A stretch of DNA of 64,000 nt from Achromobacter sp. Marseille-Q4962. GTDB taxonomy: Bacteria; Pseudomonadota; Gammaproteobacteria; Burkholderiales; Burkholderiaceae_B. The position numbers and the translations under genes were made by a program. Positions 36,623-46,799 of the stretch are shown one piece after another (position 1 is the first letter of the stretch; every line of letters starts with the position of its first letter). The notes under the pieces were generated by a model. The model made no database searches and was not told the origin of the DNA. It saw only the letters and a list, made by a program, of their open reading frames with translations. Location of the stretch: assembly GCF_943737005.1 (NCBI RefSeq), contig NZ_CALSFU010000016.1, positions 62,001 to 126,000 on the forward strand. The letters run 5' to 3'.

Positions 36623-37024
36623 TCAGGCCGCGGCGGCTTCTTCGGGCAGCGCGTAGACGCCGTGCTCGTCGTGCACTTCCTGTCCGGTAAGCGGCGGGTT
36701 GAATACGCAGATGACGCGCAGCGGCTCCTTGCCGCCGCATAGCCAGTGCTCGTCGTGTTCGTTCAGGGCATACACCACGCCCGGGCCCAGTTCGTACTTC
36801 TTGCCGTCGGCCACGGTTTCGATGGAGCCGTCGCCTTCGATGCACCACACCGCCTCGAGATGGTTCTTGTAGTGGATGTGGGTACGCCCACCGGGAAAGA
36901 TCGTGGTTTCGTGGAACGAAAAGCCCATGCCGTCCTTCTTCAGCAGCACGCGGCGGCTGACCCAGGTGTCGGTGCGGACTTCGTCCGGCGTTCCAATCAC
37001 GTCCTTGACGTTGCGTACGATCAT
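36623..37024 (-). CDS. ectC: L-ectoine synthase
   Basis: The protein has 133 residues, a cupin. EctC closes N-gamma-acetyl-diaminobutyrate to ectoine. The start MIVRNVKDVIGTPDEVRTDT and the cupin core HIHYKNHLEAVWCIEGDGSI are characteristic. The ATG at 37024 overlaps the ectB stop by 4 bases, so translation is coupled. Confidence 0.97.
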   Translation of the reverse strand: MIVRNVKDVIGTPDEVRTDTWVSRRVLLKKDGMGFSFHETTIFPGGRTHIHYKNHLEAVWCIEGDGSIETVADGKKYELGPGVVYALNEHDEHWLCGGKEPLRVICVFNPPLTGQEVHDEHGVYALPEEAAAA

Positions 37025-38328
37025 CGGCGGTTTCCTCCAAATTTGAGAATGCGGGCGGATTGCCCATCTTCGGCCAGCGCTTCGGCCACGCTGGCCTCGA
37101 TCACGTCCAGGCCCTTGCCCAGCAGCGCTTCCTCGATGGTGAGCGCGGGCAGCAGCTTCAGCACCTCGTCGTGCGCGCCCGAGGTCTCGATCACCACGCC
37201 TTTCTTGAAGGCGCAGGCGGCGATGCGGTTGGCGAGCGCGTGGTCGCCGTTGCAGACCAGGCCCTGGATCAGGCCGCGGCCGCGCACCGACAGACCGGCG
37301 TTGGGGTAGCTGTGGGCCAGGTTTTCCAGCCAGTCGCGCACCATGCGCTCCTTGCGCTGGATTTCCGCGGTGAACGCGGTGTTGGTCCAGTAGGTTTCCA
37401 GCGCCTGGGTCGCGGTCACGAAGGCCAGGTTGTTGCCGCGGAAGGTGCCGCTGTGCGCGCCGGGCTTCCAGACGTCCAGCTCGGGCTTCATCAGCACCAG
37501 GGACATGGGCAGGCCGAAGCCCGACAGCGACTTGGACAGCGTGATGATGTCCGGCCGGATGCCGGCGGCCTCGAAGCTGAAGAACGTGCCGGTGCGGCCG
37601 CAACCGACCTGGATGTCGTCCACGATGAGCAGCATGTCGTGGCGCTGGCACAGCTTTTCCAGCTCCTTGAGCCAGCGCAGCGTCGCCACGTTCACTCCGC
37701 CCTCGCCCTGCACCGTCTCCACGATGACCGCCGCCGGCTTGTCCAGGCCGCTGCTGGGATCGTCCAGCATGCGCTCGAAATAGGACATGGTGTCCACGTC
37801 GGGGCCGAAATAGCCGTCATAGGGCATGAAGGTGGTGTTGGCCAGCGGGTAGCCCGAGGCGTCGCGGAACTTCATGTTGGCGGTGGCGGCCAGGGAGCCG
37901 CCGCTCACGCCGTGAAAGCCGTGGGTGAACGATACGATGTTGGGGCGCCCCTTGACCTGGCGCGCGATCTTCAGCGCGGCTTCCACGGCATTGGTGCCGG
38001 TGGGGCCGGTGAACTGCAGCGTGTACTTCCAGTTGCGCGGCTTGAGCAGCACGCGGTCCACGGTTTCGAGGAAGCGCTTCTTCGCGCTGGTGGCCATGTC
38101 CAGCCCGTGCACGACGCCGTCGGCCTGCATGTACTCCAGCAGCTTTTCCTTGAAAACCGGGTTGTTGTGGCCGTAGTTCAGCGTGCCGGCCCCGCTGAAG
38201 AAGTCGATGTATTCGGCGCCGTCTTCGTCGATGAGCGTGGAACCGCGGGCCTGGTTGAAAATCACGGGGAAGGACCGGATATACCCCCGCACCTCCGACT
38301 CCATCCTGTCAAAAATTTTCAGATCCAT
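37021..38328 (-). CDS. ectB: diaminobutyrate-2-oxoglutarate transaminase
   Basis: The protein has 435 residues from the ATG at 38328 (MDLKIFDRMESEVRGYIRSF). An ATG 18 bases upstream is in frame, but GGGAGGA sits correctly before 38328. It is a class III aminotransferase: FTGPTGTNAVEAALKIAR binds PLP, and the Schiff-base Lys is in ITLSKSLSGFG. It aminates aspartate-semialdehyde with glutamate to give diaminobutyrate, the first step of ectoine synthesis. A 124-base gap separates it from ectA, the longest inside the operon. Confidence 0.97.
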   Translation of the reverse strand: MDLKIFDRMESEVRGYIRSFPVIFNQARGSTLIDEDGAEYIDFFSGAGTLNYGHNNPVFKEKLLEYMQADGVVHGLDMATSAKKRFLETVDRVLLKPRNWKYTLQFTGPTGTNAVEAALKIARQVKGRPNIVSFTHGFHGVSGGSLAATANMKFRDASGYPLANTTFMPYDGYFGPDVDTMSYFERMLDDPSSGLDKPAAVIVETVQGEGGVNVATLRWLKELEKLCQRHDMLLIVDDIQVGCGRTGTFFSFEAAGIRPDIITLSKSLSGFGLPMSLVLMKPELDVWKPGAHSGTFRGNNLAFVTATQALETYWTNTAFTAEIQRKERMVRDWLENLAHSYPNAGLSVRGRGLIQGLVCNGDHALANRIAACAFKKGVVIETSGAHDEVLKLLPALTIEEALLGKGLDVIEASVAEALAEDGQSARILKFGGNRR

Positions 38329-38452
38329 GAATAGTCCTCCCTTCATCTCATGAGTTGACGGACGGCCAGCCGCCTCCGGCCGCGGGCATGCGCCGCCAGA
38401 CAGGCTGTGGAACCGTCGCGGTTATTTACCCGGCCGCAGGGCCCGGCCCGCT

Positions 38453-39013
38453 TCAGGAAGCGGGCAAGGCAAAGGGGCCGATCTTCAGCAACATCTCGTC
38501 GTCATGGTCCGCGCCCCCGAACATCTGCCGGTCGAAGAACGGCTGCTCGGAAACGTGGGCGCCCAGTTCGGCGGCCAGGCCGGTAAAACTGCGGCGCGAG
38601 GCCATGTTGTCGGGCCCCACCGTGGTTTCAAGATGGCGGACATGCCGCAGCGATTCGCGTTGCAAGAGCGCTCGCAGCATGGCGCGGGCCAATCGCTGGC
38701 CCCGTGCGCGGGCGTGCACCGCGACCTGCCAGACGAAAAGCACGTCGGACCGGCCGGGAGGCACATAAGCGGAGATAAAACCGTCGATGCGTCCGCCCAT
38801 GCTTTCGGCGACGACGCAGGTGTCGCGGAAATGCTCGGCCAGGAGCAGATACGCGTAGAGGGAATTGAGGTCGAGTGGCGGGCACTCGGAAATGAGCTGG
38901 TGGATCGCGGCGCCGTCTTTGCGGCCGGGAGGACGCATGGTGTGCGTCTTGCTGCCCGCCGCCGGCGCCACGGCACTTGAGATCGTGTGCGCGTTCAGTT
39001 CGTGTGTTCTCAT
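38453..39013 (-). CDS. ectA: L-2,4-diaminobutyric acid acetyltransferase
   Basis: The protein has 186 residues. It is a GNAT acetyltransferase of the EctA type: [20 protein letters not shown], then [20 protein letters not shown], then [20 protein letters not shown] for acetyl-CoA binding. It acetylates the gamma-amino group of diaminobutyrate. The start at 39013 ([13 protein letters not shown]) overlaps the ectR stop by 4 bases. The first 25 residues are not conserved, so a later start is possible. Confidence 0.95.
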   Translation of the reverse strand: MRTHELNAHTISSAVAPAAGSKTHTMRPPGRKDGAAIHQLISECPPLDLNSLYAYLLLAEHFRDTCVVAESMGGRIDGFISAYVPPGRSDVLFVWQVAVHARARGQRLARAMLRALLQRESLRHVRHLETTVGPDNMASRRSFTGLAAELGAHVSEQPFFDRQMFGGADHDDEMLLKIGPFALPAS

Positions 39014-39558
39014 ACGACCAATCCAGATTCGGGAGGCGCGCCGCCAGTGGGCACCTCGAGTATGGGCGACGCGGGGTCGCCGTGCGCATCGGCCGCCTGG
39101 CCTTCCTGCTCCATGAGGGCGACGATGCGTTCCAGGGACAAGGTAATCGTGGCCTGCTCCAGTTCGGGCAGGGCGTTCAGGGCGTCGGCCAGGTGCTTCT
39201 GCAGCGGCGACGGCGCACCCCGGGCCAGCTCGCGGCCCGCGTCGGTGGCGGTCACGAATACGATGCGGCGGTCTTCCCGGCCGCGCTCGCGCCGGATCAG
39301 CCCCTTGTCTTCGAGCCGGTCCAGGATGCCCACCACGGTGCTCGGACTGACGTGGATCTCGCGGCTGATGGCCGTGGCGGTGAGCGGTCCGTTGGCGATC
39401 ACCGTGCGCAGGCACATGAGCTGCGGCGCGGTGATGTGGCTCACGGCGGACAACTGCCGCGAATGCAGCGCAATCGAGCGCGTGATGCGGCGCAGCGCGC
39501 GCAATATGCGCAGGTCGTACTGCTGTGAAGCCGGGTCCGGATTCGCTACGTCAGTCAT
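39010..39558 (-). CDS. ectR: MarR-family regulator of ectoine synthesis (EctR-like)
   Basis: The protein has 182 residues from the ATG at 39558 ([20 protein letters not shown]). The MarR winged helix is clear: [20 protein letters not shown], then [20 protein letters not shown]. EctR1 of methylotrophs represses ectABC in low salt and binds a palindrome at the -10. Here the regulator is the first gene of the operon and is coupled to ectA (ATGA), instead of being divergent or separate. A palindrome overlaps its promoter, so autoregulation is likely. The assignment rests on family plus context. Confidence 0.88.
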   Translation of the reverse strand: MTDVANPDPASQQYDLRILRALRRITRSIALHSRQLSAVSHITAPQLMCLRTVIANGPLTATAISREIHVSPSTVVGILDRLEDKGLIRRERGREDRRIVFVTATDAGRELARGAPSPLQKHLADALNALPELEQATITLSLERIVALMEQEGQAADAHGDPASPILEVPTGGAPPESGLVV

Positions 39559-39591
39559 GGTGAATAAAAGCATCAGGATCAAATGATTTCA

Positions 39592-39623
39592 ACTCAAATC
39601 ATATGCGCCATATAGATTTGAGT
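39592..39623. promoter_or_regulatory. dyad operator overlapping the ect promoter
   Basis: ACTCAAATC (39592-39600) and GATTTGAGT (39615-39623) form a perfect 9-bp inverted repeat, extended inward by ATATG and CATAT arms. It covers the -10 box and reaches the edge of the -35 box. This size and symmetry suit a MarR dimer, most simply the EctR protein encoded next to it. The protein-site pairing is inference. Confidence 0.7.
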
Positions 39624-39626
39624 CAA
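39598..39626 (-). promoter_or_regulatory. sigma-70 promoter of the ectRABCD operon
   Basis: On the minus strand TTGACT (39621-39626) and TATGAT (39598-39603) are separated by exactly 17 bases, close to consensus at both boxes. Transcription would begin near 39591, giving a leader of about 33 bases before ectR. The region is AT-rich against a GC-rich background. Confidence 0.8.
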
Positions 39627-39713
39627 ACAAAATTGCCGGAACAATGCGTGAAAATGCACGCAAGTTAACGAAAGATCGCGCCAGCATGCAGTTTTTTACA
39701 TTTTGGCCAGACA

Positions 39714-39746
39714 AATAAAAAGCCCGCCCCCGGCACAGGGCGGGCT
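39714..39746 (-). terminator. intrinsic terminator of parC
   Basis: AGCCCGCCC (39721-39729) pairs with GGGCGGGCT (39738-39746) around a short CCGGCACA loop; on the minus strand it is followed by TTTTATTT. It lies about 50 bases after the parC stop and separates it from the ect promoter. Confidence 0.88.
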
Positions 39747-39795
39747 CGGGTCGCGAGGCCCTGGCCATAGGGGCCCGCGCCGCTGGGCGCTATTC

Positions 39796-42126
<2,331 letters not shown>

Positions 42127-42163
42127 GATGGATTCAGATAGACGATATCGTTCGGAAAGGCCG

Positions 42164-42757
42164 TCAGGCCCCGGCCCCCGCCAGGCGCGTGTCGGCAACG
42201 TGCGCGCGCATCTGCTCGCGCACCGCCCGCAGCGTGGCCTCGTTCTGCCCGCGCTTGGGGATGATGACGCCCTGCTGCGTGCCGAGCAGCACGTAGAGAT
42301 GTTCCGGCGTCTCCTCCACGCGCTTGATGGCGTCCCACTCCATGCGGCCGGAGGCCGAGCCGGTAGCGTCGTCGATGCCCTCGGGCCCGAAATCGAGCTG
42401 GTGGCGCCCCAGGAACATGCCGTCGGACTGGCGGGAAACCATGCGCCGCGTATTCATGCGCACCAGCGGCGGCAGCAGGAACTCGTAGGCCGCGGCCAGC
42501 AGGGCCAGGATGCCCAGGCCCACCGCCAGCCCCTCGGCGTAGGTGGGCAGCATGCGGCCCCAGTCGGGGCCGCCCGGGCCCCAGGTCTGCCATGCCAGGT
42601 ACGCGAACAGCACCACGATCATCACGATGGCGAAACGCAGGTGCGAGCGGAACCGGCGGTTGCGCAGGTCCGGGCGCTTGTACACGTAGACGGCGAATTC
42701 GGCGTAGTCGTCGGCGGTGAGATCGACGACCATGCGCGCGGGTGCGGGATGGGCCAT
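42164..42757 (-). CDS. YcxB-like membrane protein of unknown function
   Basis: The protein has 197 residues. Two hydrophobic spans lie at about 44-60 ([18 protein letters not shown]) and 74-95 ([20 protein letters not shown]). They are followed by a cytoplasmic beta-rich tail ([20 protein letters not shown], then [17 protein letters not shown]) like the YcxB C-terminal domain. The role is unknown. It is inserted between parE and parC: its start overlaps the parE stop by one base (TGATG), and parC follows after 37 bases. A later ATG ([13 protein letters not shown]) is an alternative start. Confidence 0.75.
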   Translation of the reverse strand: MAHPAPARMVVDLTADDYAEFAVYVYKRPDLRNRRFRSHLRFAIVMIVVLFAYLAWQTWGPGGPDWGRMLPTYAEGLAVGLGILALLAAAYEFLLPPLVRMNTRRMVSRQSDGMFLGRHQLDFGPEGIDDATGSASGRMEWDAIKRVEETPEHLYVLLGTQQGVIIPKRGQNEATLRAVREQMRAHVADTRLAGAGA

Positions 42758-44718
42758 CAGATGTCGAGCTCCGCGAGGTTGCCCTTCTCTTCGATCCAGG
42801 CGCGACGCTGCGACGACTCTCCCTTGCCCATGAGCATGTCGAACATGCGCGTGGTTTCTTCGGGGCTCAGGTCGCCATAGCCCACCGGCAGCAGGCGCCG
42901 CGTGTCGGGATTCATGGTGGTTTCCCAGAGCTGCTCGGGATTCATTTCGCCCAGGCCCTTGAAGCGGCTCACCGCCCAGGCGCCCTCGCGCACGCCTTCC
43001 TTGCGCAGCTTGTCCTGGGCGGCTTCGAGCTCGCCCTCGTCCAGGCAGTAGATCTTGCGCGCCGGGCGCTTGCCCGCGGCCGGCACGTCCAGGCGGAAGA
43101 GCGGCGGCTTGGCCACATACACGTGGCCCGCCTCGACCAGCCGGGGGAAGTGGCGGTAGAACAGCGTCAGCAGCAGCACCTGGATGTGCGAGCCGTCCAC
43201 GTCCGCGTCGGAAAGAATGCAGATGCGGCCGTAGCGCAGCCCGGACAGGTCCGGATTGTCGCCCGGGCCGTGGGGATCCACCCCGATGGCCACGGCGATG
43301 TCGTGGATCTCGTTGTTGGCGAACAGGCGGTCGCGGTCGACTTCCCAGGAATTCAGAACCTTGCCGCGCAGCGGCAGAATGGCCTGGAACTCCTTGTCGC
43401 GCCCCATCTTGGCCGAGCCGCCGGCCGAGTCGCCCTCCACCAGGAACACTTCGGTGCGGGTGGGGTCGCTGGCTTCGCAGTCGGTCAGCTTGCCGGGCAG
43501 CACCGCCACGCCCGAACTCTTGCGCTTTTCGACCTTCTGGGCCGAACGCTGGCGCGCCTGCGCCTGGCGGATGGCCAGCTCGGCGAGCTTCTTGCCGTAC
43601 TCCACGTTGCTGTGCAGCCAGAGGTCCAGCGCGCTCTTGGAGAAACCGCCCACCAGGCGTACCGCGTCGCGGCTGTTCAGGCGCTCCTTGATCTGGCCCT
43701 GGAACTGCGGGTCGAGCACCTTGGCCGACAACACGAAGCTGGCGCGGGCGAACACGTCTTCGGGCAGCAGCTTCACGCCCTTGGGCAGCAGGCTGTGCAG
43801 CTCGGCAAAGCCCTTGACCGCGCCGAACAGCCCCTCGCGCAGGCCGGACTCGTGCGTGCCGCCGGCCGGCGTGGGAATCAGGTTGACATAGGACTCCCGC
43901 ACCACGTTGCCGTCTTCGGTCCAGGCCACGACCCATTGGGCGCCCTCGCCTTCGGCAAAGCTTTCGTGGTCGGGGCCGGCGTACTGCTCGCCCTCGAAGA
44001 AGGGCACCATGAGCTCGGCGCCGGCCAGGGCCTCCGACAGGTAGCCGCGCAGGCCGTCCTGGTACTGCCATGTCCTGGTGTCCCCGGTTTTCTCGTTGAC
44101 CAGCAGCACTTTCACGCCCGGCAGGAGCACGGCCTTGCTGCGCAACAGATGCGTGAGCTCGCCCAGCGGGATGTTCGGGCTGTCGAAATAGCGGGCATCG
44201 GGCCAGACACGGACGCGGGTGCCGGATTTCTTGCGCCCCGCCTCGGGATACGGCGCGAGCGGCTCGGCCACCTCGCCGTCCTTGAAGATCAGACGGTTTA
44301 CCGCCCCGTCGCGCCACACGACCACTTCGAGGCGGGTCGCCAGCGCATTGGTGACGGAAACGCCCACGCCGTGCAGGCCGCCGGAGAACGCGTAGGCGCC
44401 GCCGCCCTGCTTGTCGAATTTGCCGCCGGCGTGCAGGCGGGTGAACACCAGCTCCACGACCGGCGCGTTCTCTTCGGGATGCAGGCCCACGGGAATGCCG
44501 CGGCCGTCATCCTCGACGGAGACGCTGCCGTCGGCGTGCAGCGTGACCTGGATCTGCTTGCCGTAGCCGGCCAGGGCCTCGTCTGCGGCGTTGTCGATGA
44601 CCTCCTGCACGACGTGCAGGGGGTTTTCGGTGCGGGTGTACATGCCCGGGCGCTGGCGCACGGGCTCCAGCCCCTTCAGAACGCGTATGGACGCCTCGGT
44701 GTAACGTGGTGTGGCCAA
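42757..44718 (-). CDS. parE: DNA topoisomerase IV subunit B
   Basis: The protein has 653 residues from a TTG at 44718 (encoding LATPRYTEASIRVLKGLEPV). The open frame extends 54 codons upstream, but that part is not family-like. GHKL ATPase motifs are visible (EVIDNAADEALAGYG; DDGRGIPVG; GGLHGVGVSVTNAL). The Toprim domain has EGDSAGGSA and ILSDADVDGSHI. It is smaller than GyrB and pairs with parC downstream. GGGGATAAC before the TTG offers a close Shine-Dalgarno. A YcxB-like gene is coupled to its stop. Confidence 0.93.
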   Translation of the reverse strand: MATPRYTEASIRVLKGLEPVRQRPGMYTRTENPLHVVQEVIDNAADEALAGYGKQIQVTLHADGSVSVEDDGRGIPVGLHPEENAPVVELVFTRLHAGGKFDKQGGGAYAFSGGLHGVGVSVTNALATRLEVVVWRDGAVNRLIFKDGEVAEPLAPYPEAGRKKSGTRVRVWPDARYFDSPNIPLGELTHLLRSKAVLLPGVKVLLVNEKTGDTRTWQYQDGLRGYLSEALAGAELMVPFFEGEQYAGPDHESFAEGEGAQWVVAWTEDGNVVRESYVNLIPTPAGGTHESGLREGLFGAVKGFAELHSLLPKGVKLLPEDVFARASFVLSAKVLDPQFQGQIKERLNSRDAVRLVGGFSKSALDLWLHSNVEYGKKLAELAIRQAQARQRSAQKVEKRKSSGVAVLPGKLTDCEASDPTRTEVFLVEGDSAGGSAKMGRDKEFQAILPLRGKVLNSWEVDRDRLFANNEIHDIAVAIGVDPHGPGDNPDLSGLRYGRICILSDADVDGSHIQVLLLTLFYRHFPRLVEAGHVYVAKPPLFRLDVPAAGKRPARKIYCLDEGELEAAQDKLRKEGVREGAWAVSRFKGLGEMNPEQLWETTMNPDTRRLLPVGYGDLSPEETTRMFDMLMGKGESSQRRAWIEEKGNLAELDI

Positions 44719-45027
44719 GTTATCCCCAACATCTGTGGAAAAAAACCGACATTTTACGGACAAGCCCAGGTTCTGCGCGGCTCCCGCTGGGTTGCGCACG
44801 ACCTGAGCAGCCGTGAATTCGGTACGATGACATCTTGCTTTCCGCGCTGCGCGCCCGGTCCGCGGACCGCGCTGCGGCATTTGCGCCGCAACATGCTACA
44901 CAAAAGCCGCAAAGCCTGTTGTTATGGACAGTGGTATGCTTTAATCCATCCCACAAACTAGAACAACGGGCGCGTCCCTTTTTTTCTTCGTCTTTCGCGC
45001 CTCGTGCAGCCGAATAGAGAACCCCCC
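44719..45027. other. parE/trxA divergent intergenic region
   Basis: No gene is supported in these 309 bases. They must carry promoters for parE (minus) and trxA (plus), but no box pair is convincing; the best plus-strand candidate is TTGTTA with a TATGCTTTAAT segment near 44935-44945, spaced poorly. TTATCCCCA just upstream of parE differs from a DnaA box by one base but is single. Confidence 0.5.
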
Positions 45028-45354
45028 ATGAGCGACCAAATCAAGAACGTCAGCGATGCGAGCTTCGAGGCCGATGTGCTGAAATCCGGCCAGCCGGTGC
45101 TGGTGGACTACTGGGCTGCCTGGTGTGGCCCCTGCAAGATGATTGCTCCGATCCTCGAGGAAGTGGCCACCGAGTACGCCGGCCGCCTCACGGTCGCCAA
45201 GCTGAACGTGGACGAAAACCAGGGCACCGCGGCCAAGTACGGTATCCGCGGCATTCCCACCCTCATGCTCTTCAAGGACGGCCAGGCCGCCGCCACCAAG
45301 GTGGGCGCCTTGTCCAAATCGCAACTCACCGCGTTCCTGGACGGCGCGCTCTAA
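45028..45354 (+). CDS. trxA: thioredoxin
   Basis: The protein has 108 residues from the ATG at 45028 ([20 protein letters not shown]). The active-site WCGPC sits in [20 protein letters not shown], and the cis-Pro is in [10 protein letters not shown]. It is the main cytoplasmic disulfide reductase substrate of TrxB and donor to ribonucleotide reductase. Its length and position before rho match other beta- and gamma-proteobacteria. Confidence 0.98.
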   Translation: MSDQIKNVSDASFEADVLKSGQPVLVDYWAAWCGPCKMIAPILEEVATEYAGRLTVAKLNVDENQGTAAKYGIRGIPTLMLFKDGQAAATKVGALSKSQLTAFLDGAL

Positions 45355-45373
45355 AGCCCCCGCCCGGAACGCA

Positions 45374-45396
45374 GGCGCCGCCCTTGCGGCGGCGCC
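45374..45396. repeat. 9-bp hairpin in the rho leader
   Basis: GGCGCCGCC (45374-45382) and GGCGGCGCC (45388-45396) pair perfectly around CTTGC. No T-run follows, so it is not a standard terminator. It lies between trxA and rho, where rho leaders are known to be autoregulated in other bacteria. Confidence 0.6.
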
Positions 45397-45468
45397 CGTT
45401 CAGAACCGCGCGGGCCCGTCCGTGGCGCGCCGCCAGAAATCTCCTTACTTCCCCCCAAATTCACCGCG

Positions 45469-46728
45469 ATGCACCTCAACGAACTGAAGGCGCTGCACGT
45501 CTCGCAGTTGCTGGAAATGGCCGCTGGCCTGGAAATCGAGAACGCCAACCGCCTGCGCAAGCAGGAGCTCATGTTCGCCATCATGAAACGGCGCGCCAAG
45601 CAGGGCGAGCAGATCTTCGGCGACGGCGTGCTGGAAGTCCTGCCCGACGGGTTCGGTTTCCTGCGCTCGCCTGAAACCTCGTACCTGGCCAGCACGGACG
45701 ACATCTACATCTCGCCGTCGCAGATCCGCCGCTTCAACCTGCACACCGGCGACTCCATCGAAGGCGAGGTCCGCACGCCCAAGGACGGCGAGCGCTACTT
45801 CGCCCTGGTGAAGGTGGACAAGGTCAACGGCGCGCCGCCCGAAGCGATCAAGCATCGCATCATGTTCGAGAACCTGACGCCGCTGCACCCGAACCAGCCG
45901 CTGCGCCTGGAACGCGACATCAAGAGCGAGGAAAACCTCACCGGCCGCATCCTGGACATCTTCGCGCCCATCGGCAAGGGCCAGCGCGGCCTCATCGTCG
46001 CCAGCCCGAAGTCCGGCAAGACGGTGATGATGCAGCACATCGCCCACGCCATCACCACGAACTACCCCGACGCCGTCATGATCGTGCTGCTGGTCGACGA
46101 GCGCCCCGAGGAAGTGACCGAAATGCAGCGTACGGTGCGCGGCGAAGTGGTGGCCTCCACCTTCGACGAACCCGCCACCCGTCACGTGCAGGTCGCCGAA
46201 ATGGTCATCGAGAAGGCCAAGCGCCTGGTCGAAATGAAAAAGGACGTGGTGATCCTGCTGGATTCCATCACCCGCCTGGCCCGCGCCTACAACACGGTGG
46301 TGCCCGCCTCGGGCAAGGTGCTGACCGGCGGCGTGGACGCCAATGCCCTGCAGCGCCCCAAGCGCTTCTTCGGCGCCGCGCGCAACCTCGAGGAAGGCGG
46401 CTCGCTCACCATCCTGGGCACGGCGCTCATCGAGACCGGCAGCCGCATGGATGAAGTCATCTACGAAGAGTTCAAGGGCACCGGCAACTCCGAAGTCCAC
46501 CTCGAACGCCGCCTGGCCGAAAAGCGCGTCTACCCCGCCATCAACCTGAACAAGTCGGGCACGCGCCGCGAAGAGCTGCTGATCGCGCCCGACCTGCTGC
46601 AGAAGGTGTGGGTGCTGCGCAAGTTCATCCACGACATGGACGAGGTCCAGTCCATGGAGTTCATTCTCGACAAGATGCGCGCCACCAAGACCAACGCCGA
46701 ATTCTTCGACATGATGAAGAAGAAGTAA
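45469..46728 (+). CDS. rho: transcription termination factor Rho
   Basis: The protein has 419 residues, standard length. The N-terminal RNA-binding cold-shock fold contains [20 protein letters not shown] and [16 protein letters not shown]. The RecA-like core has Walker [15 protein letters not shown], Walker [17 protein letters not shown] and the arginine-finger segment with [15 protein letters not shown]. Rho is a hexameric RNA helicase that ends transcription at untranslated C-rich RNA. It starts [20 protein letters not shown] and follows trxA by 114 bases; a hairpin lies between them. Confidence 0.98.
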   Translation: MHLNELKALHVSQLLEMAAGLEIENANRLRKQELMFAIMKRRAKQGEQIFGDGVLEVLPDGFGFLRSPETSYLASTDDIYISPSQIRRFNLHTGDSIEGEVRTPKDGERYFALVKVDKVNGAPPEAIKHRIMFENLTPLHPNQPLRLERDIKSEENLTGRILDIFAPIGKGQRGLIVASPKSGKTVMMQHIAHAITTNYPDAVMIVLLVDERPEEVTEMQRTVRGEVVASTFDEPATRHVQVAEMVIEKAKRLVEMKKDVVILLDSITRLARAYNTVVPASGKVLTGGVDANALQRPKRFFGAARNLEEGGSLTILGTALIETGSRMDEVIYEEFKGTGNSEVHLERRLAEKRVYPAINLNKSGTRREELLIAPDLLQKVWVLRKFIHDMDEVQSMEFILDKMRATKTNAEFFDMMKKK

Positions 46729-46751
46729 ACCGGCTCCGCGCCTCGGACCGA

Positions 46752-46781
46752 ACCGCCACCTCGCGTGGCGGTTTTGTTTTT
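46752..46781 (+). terminator. intrinsic terminator after rho
   Basis: ACCGCCAC-CTCGC-GTGGCGGT (46752-46772) is a perfect 8-bp stem followed by TTTTGTTTTT. It lies 24 bases after the rho stop and ends close to the yhdP stop on the other strand. Confidence 0.9.
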
Positions 46782-46799
46782 CTGGCGCCTCGCGGCGCG

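Noticed and set aside
44709-44719. DnaA-box-like TTATCCCCA near the parE start, as a possible replication origin
   Set aside because: It is a single copy with one mismatch, with no AT-rich unwinding region and no dnaA or dnaN nearby.
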